Shown piece by piece: positions 47,406 through 60,177 of a stretch of DNA of 64,000 nt. The stretch is taken from NCBI RefSeq assembly GCF_027579695.1, contig NC_083577.1, positions 57,549,783-57,613,782 of the forward strand. The letters run 5' to 3'. The notes beneath the pieces are model-generated. The model was not told the origin of the DNA and searched no databases. It saw nothing but the letters and a program-made list of their open reading frames with translations. Within the stretch, counting starts at the first letter, position 1. Every line of letters starts with the position of its first letter. The position numbers were made by a program, and so were the translations under genes. The stretch comes from Neoarius graeffei (Eukaryota > Chordata > Actinopteri > Siluriformes > Ariidae).

Positions 47406-47782
47406 GGGCGGCACGGTGGTGTAGTGGTTAGCGCTGTCGCCTCACAGCAAGAAGGTCCTGGGTTCGAGCCCCGGTGCTGGCGAGGGCCTTTCTGTGCGGA
47501 GTTTGCATGTTCTCCCCGTGCCCGCGTGGGTTTCCTCCGGGTGCTCCGGTTTCCCCCACAGTCCAAAGACATGCAGGTTAGGTTAACTGGTGACTCTAAA
47601 TTGACCGTAGGTGTGAATGTGAGTGTGAATGGTTGTCTGTGTCTATGTGTCAGCCCTGTGATGACCTGGCGACTTGTCCAGGGTGTACCCTGCCTTTCGC
47701 CCGTAGTCAGCTGGGATAGGCTCCAGCTTGCCTGCAACCCTGTAGAAGGATAAAGCGGCTAGAGATAATGAGATGAGAATGA
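47406..47782 (+). repeat. tRNA-derived SINE, copy 9 (young)
   Basis: Full-length, near consensus. Target duplication GATTTATTGTT at 47395-47405 and 47783-47793. Confidence 0.96.
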
Positions 47783-48065
47783 GATTTATTGTTAACGCTT
47801 AAACTATTCCTTTGCCATTCTTGAGGTCTCAAGGCATTTATAAATGAAAGTGAGGCCATGGTTCTGCGTATCTGCTTTAACCAAATTAAACACACATCAC
47901 ACAGAGGTGGCCATTTTTCATGCAGATTGAAAATTCCTGACAGAACTGAGCAAAAACCTAGAAAATGTGAAGTTAAATGTGTAAATAGTTAAGAGATCGG
48001 GAACAAGAGGAATGACAGTTTTTGACACTCAAACATTTTAATGCAATAACTCCAACAGATAACCC

Positions 48066-48360
48066 TAAGGTAGCGGCACAGTAGCATCACCCACAGCACC
48101 AGGGTCACTGGTTCAATCCTGAACTCTGTGTGGAGTTCACATATCCTACTCAGGTCTGTGTGGGTTTCCTGGCTTTCTCCAACTTCCCAAAAACATGCAT
48201 ATAGGTGGACTGGTTGCTCTAACTTGCCCCCAGGTGTGAAAGTGTGTGTGCATGGTGCTCCGCGATGGACTACTGGGACATCCATGGTGTATTCCCACCC
48301 CAGTGTTCCCAGGACAGGCTCCAGATCTACTGCAACCCTGGCCAGTTAACTACTTAAAGG
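48066..48360 (+). repeat. Old, diverged SINE
   Basis: Head AGCGGCACAGTAGCATCACC, core remnants TGTGTGGGTTTCCTGGC and AAAAACATGCATATAGG. Same old type as 4757-5085. Confidence 0.75.
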
Positions 48361-49083
48361 GCCTTACAAAACCACAACAGTTTAAAATTAAATGAAGGCA
48401 TCTTTGTGATCAGGATTATAAATGCAGAAAGCTGGGAAGAAAAAAAAAAGAATTCAAAATACAAGACATGGAGGAAGTAACCTTCGACAAGAACTAATTT
48501 TCACCTCAAAAGCATCTACAACACCACTGCAAGGAGTGAAACTCCACAGAAATGCTCTTAAGCTCCCAGAGTAAAATGATCTTATAACTAACAGTGAGCA
48601 TGCACAGCATCAAAAAGAACATTCACAGTGTTAAAGGCCAATGAACAGCTTAAATTAAAAGCTGTCCTGCTTATGACGTTTGTAAGTGAAATGGTGAGAA
48701 TGCCACTGTCCTGAATTCCAGATTACTTTTTGCACATTCACTGCTACTTCATCAGTACTTTCATGGTATCTACAGATTCGAGCCTCAAAGCTCTTCCCTG
48801 GCACCAAAGGATACAATGGCTGACGTCAATATACAGACCTTTTCCCAATTCTCAATTTAAATCAACAAGCAATGATCAAGCTATTGTGTTTGGATTAAGG
48901 TTGCTCCAGTTAAAGGTAAATTTGACATATGAAACGGGACTCTATCGTTTCACAAATTTTTTAGTTAACACTGCATTTTCACCACTTTTTCCACTATGCT
49001 TTGAAACGCACCTTTAAGATTTCACTCCTTCACCCACACTAAGACTAAGCCAGCAGCTTCTGGGCGTGATGCAAGTCCAACAC
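48361..49083. other. Non-coding stretch
   Basis: No gene or recognised element. Confidence 0.5.
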
Positions 49084-49086
49084 TAA

Positions 49087-49780
49087 TGCCGCTTTTCCAC
49101 TACAAATGCGGCTGAGTTGGGCTGAGCCGTGCCGTGCTGAGTTGGGCTGAGTCGAGCTGAGTGGGGCTGTTGGAGTTGCATTTCGACTACAACCGCGCTG
49201 AACCGTGCTGGCTGGAAGTGGGTGGACACATTGGGTGGAGTTAGCGAAAGTGGGTGGACGTCACGTGATGTCGTTAGGCGGCGCAAACAGTGACATCAGT
49301 GACCTTTTAAGCGGTAGTCTCACGACCCGGATAGTAAACAATAAACATGGAGGACATGGAGTCGTTAGTGTTGCTGGTCTTGGTGCTGTGGCTTGTTGTC
49401 ACCGACAACGCCAACAGATACTGGCAAGAGCGTATAGATGAGGCGAGGCGCATAAGGCTTCAGAAATTCTCGTAATCCGTAAATAATTCTTCTTCCGGGT
49501 TTACAGTGTTTACAGATCCCAGCGTGCTCGCGGGGCATGTGTGGGCATGTGAGGACACTCCTCCTCACCAATCAGTGCACAGGGGAGTGTCTCCTCACAC
49601 CCCTAGCCCCACTCGGCTCGGTTTGGCTCGCTTCAGCCCTACTCCAAAACGGTGCGAGTTTTGGGTGCTAAGCAGGGCTGAAGCGAGCTGAGTCGTGCTG
49701 CTCTGAGATAGTCGAAACGCGAGCCGTGTCGGGCTGAAGTGAGCTGAAGTGAGCTGAAAAAGGGTAGTGGAAAAGGGCCA
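49087..49780 (+). mobile_element. Non-autonomous PIF/Harbinger element
   Basis: Ends TGCCGCTTTTCCACTAC / GTAGTGGAAAAGGGCCA with TAA target duplications at 49084-49086 and 49781-49783. Subterminal regions consist of many GGGCTGAG/GAGCTGAG units. A short frame at about 49347 starts MEDMESLVLLVLVLWLVVTD and continues NANRYWQERIDEARRIRLQ, then a stop. This resembles the beginning of a Harbinger-encoded protein, now truncated. Confidence 0.88.
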
Positions 49781-50069
49781 TAACAGTGAAGAGCTCTCCT
49801 GCTGACCAGGGACCTGCCACACCACCTCAAGTTATCTAGCCAAGTTTGGGAAGACGTTATGGATTTAGCAACTGCTGAATGAACTAGTGCCATTAGACCA
49901 CTGAAACTTGTCGAGAAACAAGGCTCTCTGAGTGAGATTTGGCAATATTTTGCTTTTAGGGCAAGTGATAGTGGAGAGATGGAGTTCCCTTTTACACCTT
50001 TGTGCAAAAGGTGCCTCAGGTCATGTGTGGTGGGAGGAGACAATAAATCTAGCCTGATGAAACATTAGA

Positions 50070-50725
50070 TCAGGCTTTCGTCTAAACGGAGGAACAGGGG
50101 TGCTGCGCCCTCTTACTCTCGGCGTGCGCCCCCTTACCGACTCCGTGAAAACATCCCAGCAACACCACGTGACAATGTGTCTGATCATCAAATACGTTAT
50201 AATTGCTCCAAAAATATTCCAGTCATAGTAGATACACCACCAGACGGTGCAAAAACAATCTGAATTGGCGTTTTCCAGACTGAGGCGCCATGTTGTTTAG
50301 TTGTTTACTTGTCGCGGCTGCTCTCGCGAGATTTGACATGGGTTACATACAAGGTCAGCTGACTTGTAGAGCGAGATTTCTCAAGACTGAATGACCTTTC
50401 ACCCACCGGCGCGGGAGCTTTTGACAGAAGTAGTCCGCGAGTTGTTTTTGTTGACACTTGGGCATTTAAAAGATGTCATCCCGCCGCACGAAACGGAAGA
50501 AAGCCAAAGACTGTCCAGGGCAGAAGAAGATTACTTCTTTCTTTTTCAATGTTGACAGACAATTTGTTACAATTTCCCTCTCAGATAGCCTCAGAATGTC
50601 CCATTGGAGCATTTTTCAAAGGCTTTGCACGGTGGGGGGGACAACCGGCACCATCCCCCCCCGCTTCGCTCCCTCACCATGGTGAGCGCCCTCATACTAA
50701 ATTTTTCTAGAAAAAACCCTGTAGA
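50070..50725 (+). mobile_element. Unclassified DNA element with a basic N-terminal exon
   Basis: Begins about CAGGGGTGCTGCGCCCTC and ends near TTCTAGAAAAAACCCTG. A frame at 50473 starts MSSRRTKRKKAKDCPGQKKI and continues TSFFFNVDRQF. This resembles N-terminal exons of transposon-derived zinc-finger proteins, but no catalytic domain is present. Target duplications not found. Confidence 0.45.
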
Positions 50726-53514
50726 TGCACGTACATCACAGTTTATACAAAGAATTCCAGGAATAGAAAGGTGCACATGATCACACAAAGTGGAAAAAAA
50801 GATTGTTGAAATGATAGGTACCGAACTTTGTCCATGGTTGGCTTATTCACAATAATTCCCATCCGGAGTCTAGCCAACAGACTAGCCTGCTTATAAAAGT
50901 TTAGCTGCCTGACATTACATGGTGCTAACTGGCAGCCAGCCACTGTGATGATGGCCGTAAGGCTGTTTGTCTAAGTCTACTTAGCAGTCTACTGCTTAAT
51001 AAATTCATGAATGAAAGAATAAAGAGGCTATCGAAATAAATTTAGACAGATGTTTGTAAAATTAGCCTACTTTTAAATCCTTCTTTCAACAGCTGCTATC
51101 CACAGACATACAGAAGCACAAATTATTTATTTCATTGGTATCACACTAGCAACGTTAGTGTTCTACCATGCCAGGTACCATACCAAACTCAAAACTTTGG
51201 TATCAAAACCAACCCTAATCTGGATGTTATGAGAGGTAATAACTTACTGTACTCTATTCTCCTTTATTATAAATGAACTATCACAAATATCCCTGCCTGG
51301 TCACCTTCTTCTAGCTAGTTTAAGTGAAAAGAAAAGCAAGTTGAAATACAAATGTAAGTCTTGTAAATCATGTGAAATGTTTTTCTGCTGACTCTCATGT
51401 TCTACGGAGTAGACAGAAACTGAGCTATTGTGAGTCCTGAGACAACCAGTACGCAGAAATGCCTACAGGCTCTACTCACTAGCACTGTCATTTGCAGAAT
51501 GACATTTCGTGCCCACACAAACAAATACAAAGGGTAGCTTGCATAAACTAGAGTTGCAGGAAAGCAGGAATCTCTGATGAGGCAAGTCTGCTCCCTAGTG
51601 TACAGCTGTGGTATTGCAAGACCTGGAAACTTGAGCCCGTCCTGAAGCTTCTGCATGTTGCCAATTAGCCAACAGTTAAAATCCACATATACTGAGAATA
51701 TATAAAAGCAAATTTATTAATTCAAAATTAATACAAGCCAGTTTTAGGTGGGTTTATACTGCTGTCTCCCCACATATGTTGGCTGGGTTTTGCGTACATC
51801 CTGCCTGCGTTTTGCGTATATCCTGCCTGCATTCAGCACACATCCAAAATTAACGTGAAATGATGTCATGAAGTACCAAACTAGAATCTTTGATCAAACT
51901 GCATAATTATGCACCATTCTAGTCAGTTTGAGTATCAAGACAAACCAATTTCCCCTACTATAGTAGGTGTCAATTTATAAATATCACATGGCCTTTAAAC
52001 CTACCAAAAAGCTTATCTGGGGACAGGTCTAAAGTAATGAAATGTTTTATGAGGTCACATTTTTATTTGCAAAAAAGAAGCTTTAAGAAGAAAAAAAAAA
52101 AGAAAAAAAAAAAAAAGGCCATGCATAGTTTTTAATCTGCCAGTTGTACATATGATGAATAGGTGAACTCGCTGGTATGTGAACATTACATCTTGTGCTG
52201 CTGTTGTATCTACAAAGGCGTGTGTAATCCAGCGCCCGGTTTCAAACTGGGTAAACATTAAAAGTTTTCACTCAGAAAAATCAGTGCCATCATCAGAAGT
52301 CCATGTTTAATATCTCCTTAGCTCTCTGCATATAAATTCAGAGAACAATGTACAACCATTTGCAAGAAATCCCAAAAGGAGTCACCTACCTTTCTCATTA
52401 TTGTTTACAACCTGCAATACCCTTGAACTATTCAGTCCTTTTAAATGCATTTATGTTGTCAAAATGTTGTTTTTCCATATCCCATCAAAGCAAGAATAAA
52501 AATATTGCCTTGCTCAAACATGCCAAAATGTTGTGTGTGATCATGCACGAGATCAAATTATGGAATAATTTCAGATAGGAACACACTTCTCACAAAATAA
52601 CTATTCATAATTTTACCTCACCATAAGCTCTCCTTTAGTCAAAAGAGATGTCCAATTGATTCTATAATGGTTTTAGCTAGTTTGTTCCATTGACCCTCAG
52701 GGCTCAACAGTAGCTTTTTAATCCACTTGTCCAGTCAGACAAGCAGCAAGATTTTTCCACTTGTCCTGACCATAACCTTTTTACTACTATGTATTTACTA
52801 GTTCACTGAAAGGAAAGTGGTTGACAAAGTTCATCAAAAAGCAGGTATAGTTATGATAACCATTATGCTTTAATTTTTCAATAAAACTCAACTTTAACTG
52901 TAACAATAAAATAGAAACTATCCATTGCCCTATTATGGTGCATGTGGTGTTCTAACCCATTACCTGATGTATAATTTTAAGAGTTGGAATTGTCATCTTT
53001 TTCACTTTCTTTCGACGAAATGAAACCACAAGAAAACAAATTGGACATGAGAAGGGTGACAATCACACCATAAATGAAAAATCTTAAGGGAGTTCAGCAC
53101 GGTCATAAAATTTGCGTGAAATATTTTACGACGACATTTGTAATGGTTAATGTGTATCATACAAAAAAAAAAGTCCAAATGAAATGATTCACCGCAGATA
53201 TTTTAGTGAGGCATGTGATCTCCATCTCTCTGATTTCAATTAATTCAGTTGAATAATCTATAATTAGATATTACGACATGGTTAATTTAGTTTAATTCCA
53301 GCTTCTCTGGAATTTCGTAAACAATAACAGGGCTGGATCGAGGTGATTAAACTCGTTTTGTTGGAACTTTATTGATGTGACTCTAAAGAGTCACTATAAA
53401 ATTATTTACAACAAATATTCCCCTCGCAAATTCATGACATTTCAGACAATTCTAAAGCAGTGGTGACATATAACACACGACTTAGCCCGAATAGTGTTTT
53501 GCACATCAAATGAG
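50726..53514. other. Non-coding stretch of about 2.8 kb
   Basis: No gene or confidently recognised element. A small tandem duplication (CATCCTGCCTGC units, about 51796-51832) and an A-rich run at about 52090-52116 are the only features. Confidence 0.5.
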
Positions 53515-53886
53515 GGTGGCACGGTGGTGTAGTGGTTAGCGCTGTCGCCTCACAGCAAGAAGGTCCAGGTTCGAGCCCCATGGCCGGCGAGGGCCTTTCT
53601 GTGTGGAGTTTGCATGTTCTCCCCATGTCCGCGTGGATTTCCTCTGGGTGCTCCGGTTTCCCCCACAGTCCAAAGACATGCAGGTTAGGTTAACTGGTGA
53701 CTCTAAATTGACCGTAGGTGTGAATGTGAGTGTGAATGGTTGTCTGTGTCTATGTGTCAGCCCTGTGATGACCTGGCGACTTGTCCAGGGTGTACCCCGC
53801 CTCTCGCCCGTAGTCAGCTGGGATAGGCTCCAGCTTGCCTGCGACCCTGTAGAACAGGATAAAGCGGCTAGAGATAATGAGATGAG
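53515..53886 (+). repeat. tRNA-derived SINE, copy 10
   Basis: Full-length. Target duplication ACATCAAATGAG / ACATCAAACGAG (53503-53514 and 53887-53898). Confidence 0.95.
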
Positions 53887-55814
53887 ACATCAAACGAGGC
53901 TGCTGCATAAATGGCATTCGCCTCCCATGTGCCTTTAAAGACAGCGTGCCGCTGATGACAATGACTACAAAAAAAAACATGGACAATAACATTAAAACAC
54001 ACACACACACACCCCAAAAAATAAAAATAAAAAAAGAGCAGCCCCAGGTCTATAGCACCCCTGCTGGCTGCCTGCAATATTGTGTAGTCCCGCCCATCCA
54101 CGTGTTTCAGTGCCAAAACAGCTTATTTTCCAGCTTACTTTTCTTGTCTAAACCATCTTTCCATCTACAGTGTCCAACTCAGTTTTCCCTATGCTGATAT
54201 CGGCACATTTTTATTTCCCCCCAGAAATTAGCTCTTAAAATGTTATTCTATTATAAGGTGTGGATACACCTGGGAATGAAGTGATTGACAGCCTTGGTGA
54301 CCTGCTGAACCTTGGTATGGGGAGAAGGGGACGGGGCCTACATAATGAGTAGGTGTACGTGGCTTCAAATCTCATGTCTACTGCGCAGATTCTGGCTCCA
54401 GCTTTGATATGGCGGAGCAATTTTGGCTTCATTTCTATAGAAAGCATGGAGCCATGATGTTCATGGGTTTGGTTTTTTTTTTTTGTTGTCATTGATTGAT
54501 GATATTCATCCACAGATCATGCACCACTAGTGGGCACTCTAGGAATTAAAATTATCTTCAGAGATTTCTGACTGAGATGTGCTTTTCTTCAGCTGCATTT
54601 TAATTATACGGCTTACACTGAAAGAAAACGAGGTTGTGTGTGAAAACAGAAATAGCCTTCGGCTAAACTATACAAATGCCAACAAAAATTCTCCATTTTT
54701 ATTTTAAAAAATTGATTTTTTTTTTTTACTTCAACTACTGCACCATCCATCCATCCATCCGCAGGAAATCGAATATAAAACGCTTCAGGTTATTTCACAC
54801 AATCTGAACCATTATCTGGATTTAAAAAGGCAGACAGTAGGGGGAGCCATAAACCTTTTACATACACACACCCCTTTTACTCAGCAAGTTTTCAAGGAGT
54901 TTTCTACTAATTCTACAACATTAATCCACTTTACTTTATGAACTGTAATAAGCATCCAACTGTCAGGTTCTGTTAGTGACATTTCCCTCAGAATAACAGG
55001 TTTATTTATTACAGCTTTAACAACGAAGAACCAGATGCATCACAAGACAGAACTAACTCAGACATCCACCAGCACCACCCATCAGTTGACTGGGTGCTAC
55101 CACGAGAATGATCATGGACCTGCCCTCCAGCACATTGCTGAAGGGCATTTCATAATTTCAGTAAAGAATAGGACGAGTCATATTCCGTCATATTTAAAAA
55201 AAAAAAAAAAAAAGGAGGTATGCAGCACGAGAATTGCTCAATGGATTCTTAAGTCATGATGGTGGACCTTTTCTTTGAGATCTCTCACCATCACTCCAGC
55301 AAAAGCTGATGACAAAAGAATTCTCATTTTTATTACTTAAAATGTTTCCATAATAAAAACAGAATCTTCCCCCTAAAATGTTAGGAGTATGAGCTCATTT
55401 GATAATCCTACATAACCTTAATTTCCCTGAGGGAACCCTCCCAAAGGGATCAAAAACGTTTTATCTAATCTAACCTCAGAGTTTTAACAGTACTGAGAGT
55501 GAGCTACTGTGAACATTCACACATGAATGAAGTGAGGACATTGTGAGAGACAACAACAACAGTGTTTGCTTGTCTGTCTGACTCTGTATGTCTCTCATAT
55601 TACCTGTACCCCTGGGTGGGTGAATGAATGGCCCGAGCGAGCAGAGAGGAAAGTTCTCCATCAATACTGCATGAATGTCACTGGATCTACGCTTGCTGCC
55701 CCGTACTAAAGTGCCCAGTAACCCACTGTGTGCACGCGTGCGTGGGGTGCACCATGGTTAAAGCGTGTTCACTGATGCATCACAAAACTTGGAGATAAAT
55801 TTTAACATCTAATA
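53887..55814. other. Non-coding stretch
   Basis: No gene. It contains short CA, T, ATCC and A simple repeats (about 53998, 54473, 54747 and 55197). Confidence 0.5.
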
Positions 55815-55825
55815 ATGCACGAGTA

Positions 55826-56191
55826 GGTGGCACAGTGGTGTAGTGGTTAGCGCCATCACCTCACAGCAAGAAGGTCCTGGGGTTGAGCCCAGCAGCCGAC
55901 GAGGGCCTTTCTGTGTGGAGTTTGCATGTTCTCCCCGTGTCTGTGTGGGTTTCCTCCGGGTGCTCCGGTTTCCCCCACAGTCCAAAGACATGCAGGTTAG
56001 GCTAATTGGTGGCTCTAAATTGACCGTAGGTGTGAATGGTTGTGTCTCTCCATGCGTCAGCCCCGCGATGACCTGGCGACTTGTCCAGAGTGTACCCCGC
56101 CTCTCGCCCATAGTCAGCTGGGATAGGCTCCAGCTTGCTCGCGACCCTGCACAGGATAAGCAGTTACAGATAGTGAATGGATGGATGGATG
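55826..56191 (+). repeat. tRNA-derived SINE, copy 11
   Basis: GGATGG-tailed copy. Target duplication ATGCACGAGTA / ATGCACTAGTA (55815-55825 and 56192-56202). Confidence 0.95.
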
Positions 56192-56464
56192 ATGCACTAG
56201 TACAGAACGAATGAGCGCGCACGCACGTGAGGCGTCCTGAGAGAACCTGTTGATATCCCTACACTATGGAAAAGTTTTTTTTTTTAAATAAGACTTTTCT
56301 GCCAATAATGTACTGGCATCTGTACTTTAGGAAAAACATAACTACACCACACCAAAGGGATGTGCAAATGTTTTTATTTATGCCACCTTCTAAACCTGCC
56401 TCATCTGTGTCCCTGAAGTCCATCATGGGTGACAAATTTTAACAAATAATTTAACAAATGCAGC

Positions 56465-56851
56465 GGCGGCACGGTGGTGTAGTGGTTAGCGCTGTCACCT
56501 CACAGCAAGAAGGTCCGGGTTCGAGCCCCGTGGCCGGCGAGGGCCTTTCTGTGCGGAGTTTGCATGTTCTCCCCGTATCCGCGTGGGTTTCCTCCGGGTG
56601 CTCCGGTTTCCCCCACAGTCCAAAGACATGCAGGTTAGGTTAACTGGTGACTCTAAATTGACCGTAGGTGTGAATGTGAGTGTGAATGGTTGTCTGTGTC
56701 TATGTGTCAGCCCTGTGATGACCTGGCGACTTGTCCAGGGTGTACCCCGCCTTCCGCCCGTAGTCAGCTGGGATAGGCTCCAGCTTGCCTGCGACCCTGT
56801 AGAACAGGATAAAGCGGCTAGAGATAATGAGATGAGAGGAGATGAGCAGTG
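56465..56851 (+). repeat. tRNA-derived SINE, copy 12
   Basis: GATGAG-tailed, near consensus, with AATGCAG on both sides. Sits only about 260 bases from copy 11 but in an unrelated target. Confidence 0.94.
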
Positions 56852-57005
56852 AATGCAGTTGGTCTGTCTTATGGAGTCCTAAACCTTGCTAATTAAGGGT
56901 GCTTTTCTTAATATTTGATCAAACTTTAGATAGGTGCATGCCAATGCAAAATGGACAAAAGCCTAATCAGGGTAGTTCGTGAGCAGATACCAGATGTTAA
57001 AACGT

Positions 57006-57095
57006 CTGTAGCCAGGCTTCCATTGCGGGTTTAATCAAAATTTTAAATATCACGCATTTTGCACAAAACCGCAATGGAAACCTGGCTACAAACAT
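57006..57095. repeat. Short inverted repeat around the next hAT
   Basis: GTAGCCAGGCTTCCATTGCG is mirrored by CGCAATGGAAACCTGGCTAC about 45 bases further on. Probably part of an older MITE into which the hAT at 57134 inserted. Confidence 0.7.
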
Positions 57096-57133
57096 TTTAA
57101 CAGCTGGTATCCGTTTCCATTAAGTGATGTTAG

Positions 57134-58039
57134 TAGGGGTGGGCGATATATCGATATATCGCAAATCTCGATATGTTTTATGAACACGAAAAAGATTTTG
57201 GCATATCGTATATATCGAGATAATGCTCTAAATTAATATGATTTCGCCACTGTGCTTAATTTCCTTCACTGTGCTATGGTGCTGCCCGCCCCGCCTCCTT
57301 CTTGTGTTTGTACCCCCTCCCCTCGCGTGTAGGCGGCGTGTTAACTCATTCAACATGGCGGTGCCCACAGAAAGCCCGGAGGTGGCAGAACTCGTACCAA
57401 AAAAAAAAAAAGAGGACAAATGGCTCCATTATATGGAGATATTTTGGTTTTAAACCGTCGGACGAACAACAGAAAGAGGTCTACTGCCGGGAATGCAAGA
57501 AATTGGTGGCAACCAAAGCGTCGAGCACCACGAACCTGTTCAACCATTTACAGGTAGGCCACAAACTTTTGTACGAGGAGTGTGCCAGGCTGAGAGTTAA
57601 TGCGGTGAGAGGAGTTTGAGTTTTGTTTTTAAGGAAAAGGAAGGCAATATGTATTATTTCTATAAGTCAAATTAATATTTATGAAATGAGGGTTTTTTTT
57701 TGTTACTTAAATGTTTAAGACGCACTTTATAAGAACTGCCTACCCTCAGGTTTTATGTTTGTAATTAAAATAAGGCAATATACTACTTCCTTGGTTTGAT
57801 AATTCATGTTAAAAATGGTGCACAAGCACCTTGTTACTAGTACCTGTCTACCTCTAGGCACTTGGCTGCCTACCTGTTTGCACTTCAATAATATAAAAAA
57901 AAAAAAAACCTTGCTGAATTTGGTGTGTCTGTTTTTTGGGGGTTGTTTTTCCTGCATAGATATCGAGATATATATCGTATATCGAGATATAGCAAAAATA
58001 TATCGAGATATTTTTTTTTCTCCATATCGCCCAGCCCTA
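57134..58039 (+). mobile_element. hAT element D with BED-finger exon
   Basis: Ends TAGGGGTGGGCGATAT / ATATCGCCCAGCCCTA with a perfect 8-base target duplication GATGTTAG (57126-57133 and 58040-58047). Same terminal family as 35497-36372. Near both ends it has repeats of ATATCGAGATAT. Non-autonomous: only the first transposase exon remains. Confidence 0.95.
57355..57600 (+). pseudogene. BED zinc finger exon of hAT element D
   Basis: Starts MAVPTESPEVAELVPKKKKE. After a frameshift at a run of A (about 57400-57412) it reads SIIWRYFGFKPSDEQQKEVY, then CRECKKLVATKASSTTNLFN and HLQ. The BED pattern W..YFGF, C-x2-C and H is clear. A donor HLQ|GTAGG at 57553 suggests the original exon end, and reading on gives VGH with the last His. 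BED fingers bind DNA as the N-terminal domain of hAT transposases. Confidence 0.8.
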
Positions 58040-58047
58040 GATGTTAG

Positions 58048-60177
58048 CTGGGTTTTCTCCTCTCATGGTACTTTTTTCAGAAAGGCGACATTTCCATTTG
58101 CTCATGTCATGTGACTTGGAACGCGAAAAATGTGCTTCCATTTCAATTTTGCAAAACATTGCTTTACTGAATTGTCTGGAAAAAACACCTCACGCAAGAG
58201 TATAGGCGTTTTGTTTTTTTTGCGACATTTGAGCCCCCCATCAAAATTCACACATTTCCATTACTTGTTTTTAATTCCCCCATTTCAAATTGCACATTAA
58301 GCAGGTTAAGGGAAATGCAGCTTGTGAGACACCATCAAATCAAAACAGACAAGCATACACGCACGCACTACAAAGTTTTAAACCAGCCATGTTAAGGGTT
58401 TTCCCAGCCCCCCCCACAAAGTTACCAGGTTCTTGACTCAACATGCTCTTAAGTCACTAGCCTATTAATGTATAAAATAATGAATTATAAAAAACATTTA
58501 ATTAATTAATCTTCACGTTTCAGTAACTCACACCTGTCACTTGCTACACACTCGCAAAAGCCTTGAAAAATCAAAGTACACAAAGTATAAATTACTATGT
58601 TTCTCCCACAAGGTCTTGGGTTGTGCCAGCTGAGACTGCCCTCTAAATGGCAGCTGTCAGCTATAAAGCAAACATATAATCTACAACCAATAAGCTCTCT
58701 AAATGATACTGGAGAATTTACAGCAAGAATTTTAGAAGAAATGCGTGTCTTAATTATCCTGATGAAAAGCTCCTAGTCTTTAAAGAGTGGGAGAACAGGC
58801 CCCCTCTCCCACTGTGTGTGTGTATAAACAGCCTAGAGGGACATGACTAGGATTTAGAGAGCTAAAACCAGCTTGGTGAAGAAACTTCAGGCACAGCATA
58901 CTCCAACAAGCTCAGGCAGGAGCCTCCGTTAAATTCAGGTTTCAGAGGCCCCCTCACTGAGAATAAGGGGAGATCCTGTCAGTGAGTCAACCATCAATTA
59001 AGCAAAAGGTGTCTAAAGTCTTACTCAAAAAACGCAACCAGTTTATAGATTTTAGTGAAACGTAAATGAAATAATAGCAATACACTCTTCCCATTACTGT
59101 ACGTGCCAATTCCACATGCATTTCTGAATAACTACATGTCTTGCTCTCAAACAGTTCATCAGAGCAGCCGCGGCAGAGCAATAACGAGGAGACGAGGTTA
59201 TTTGGGAACACTAGCCATCAGCCACTGACCCAAACTGAAACGCGGCCACTGCTGCAAGAGGCAGACGCTCCATCACTGCCCGTCACCTCTGGCACTGTTA
59301 GTGAGGACAAACAAAAATCCAGGCTTCAGAACGCAGACATAAACAGAGCAAGCTCTGAAATGCAGCTGAATTCAAAAGTTCTCTATTAAGCATAGCCATT
59401 TGGTGTAGCACATGAACATAACTTAATCCCATTTGAGTTCTTCAATGTTTTGGCACTCATTTTGCATTAACTGCCTTTGGTAAACATTGTTTAAAAAGTA
59501 TTATTTATTCATTTCGTTATTCGCTGCTTTTTGTATGGTGTCTGCTTTTAGGTTTGAATTTTTTTTTTGTTACCTCTTAGACCACAAACCTTAAACCTAG
59601 CATTTGTCTAATTTTTCATTCCTTCAGCTGTTTGCAGGTTGGATAAATTCTGGAGAAGGACTAATGTTATCGTGATGTTAGCAGCATGCAACATTAAAGC
59701 TTTTCAATTAAAAAAAAATGCCAATCCACTTTAAGCTCAAAGCAAACACTCAACACAAAAAAGGCACATGACTAAAAAAAATACTATCCTAAATGCACTC
59801 AACTAGTGGAGAATCAGGACAAGTAACTCATTGGCTGGGGACTGACTGTGCCACTGGGTTTTAGGCTGCTGGTCGCTATAGCAGCTTGGTGGTGGCTCAG
59901 ACAAGCGGGCAGACTGATATAAAGGATTGAGCTGACTAGCATGTGGGGCAGGGATGGAGGGCATCGACATGGCTGGCAGCCAGTTCTGCTGAAACAATGA
60001 CTCTGTGCTAATAGTTCACACAGTGGCATGCTGCAAGCTCAGTGCAGGAACTATTATTTAGCCTTGTACATAGAGATTGTTATTTCAGACAAAATGATGC
60101 ACAACTACAATAATATAAGCTCTAGATAATCAGGCAGTGGTTTATTGCAATAATTTTCCACATCATCCCGAACGTAC
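58048..60177. other. Repeat-poor stretch of about 2.1 kb
   Basis: No known gene. Two open frames, 59155-59389 (+) and 59803-59991 (-), each start after a possible acceptor and have low repeat content. See findings. Confidence 0.45.

Noticed and set aside
50473-50580. QKKITSFF resembling a PCNA-interacting PIP box
   Set aside because: The pattern matches, but the short peptide belongs to a broken transposon exon with no replication or repair context. Chance or transposon-specific use is more likely.
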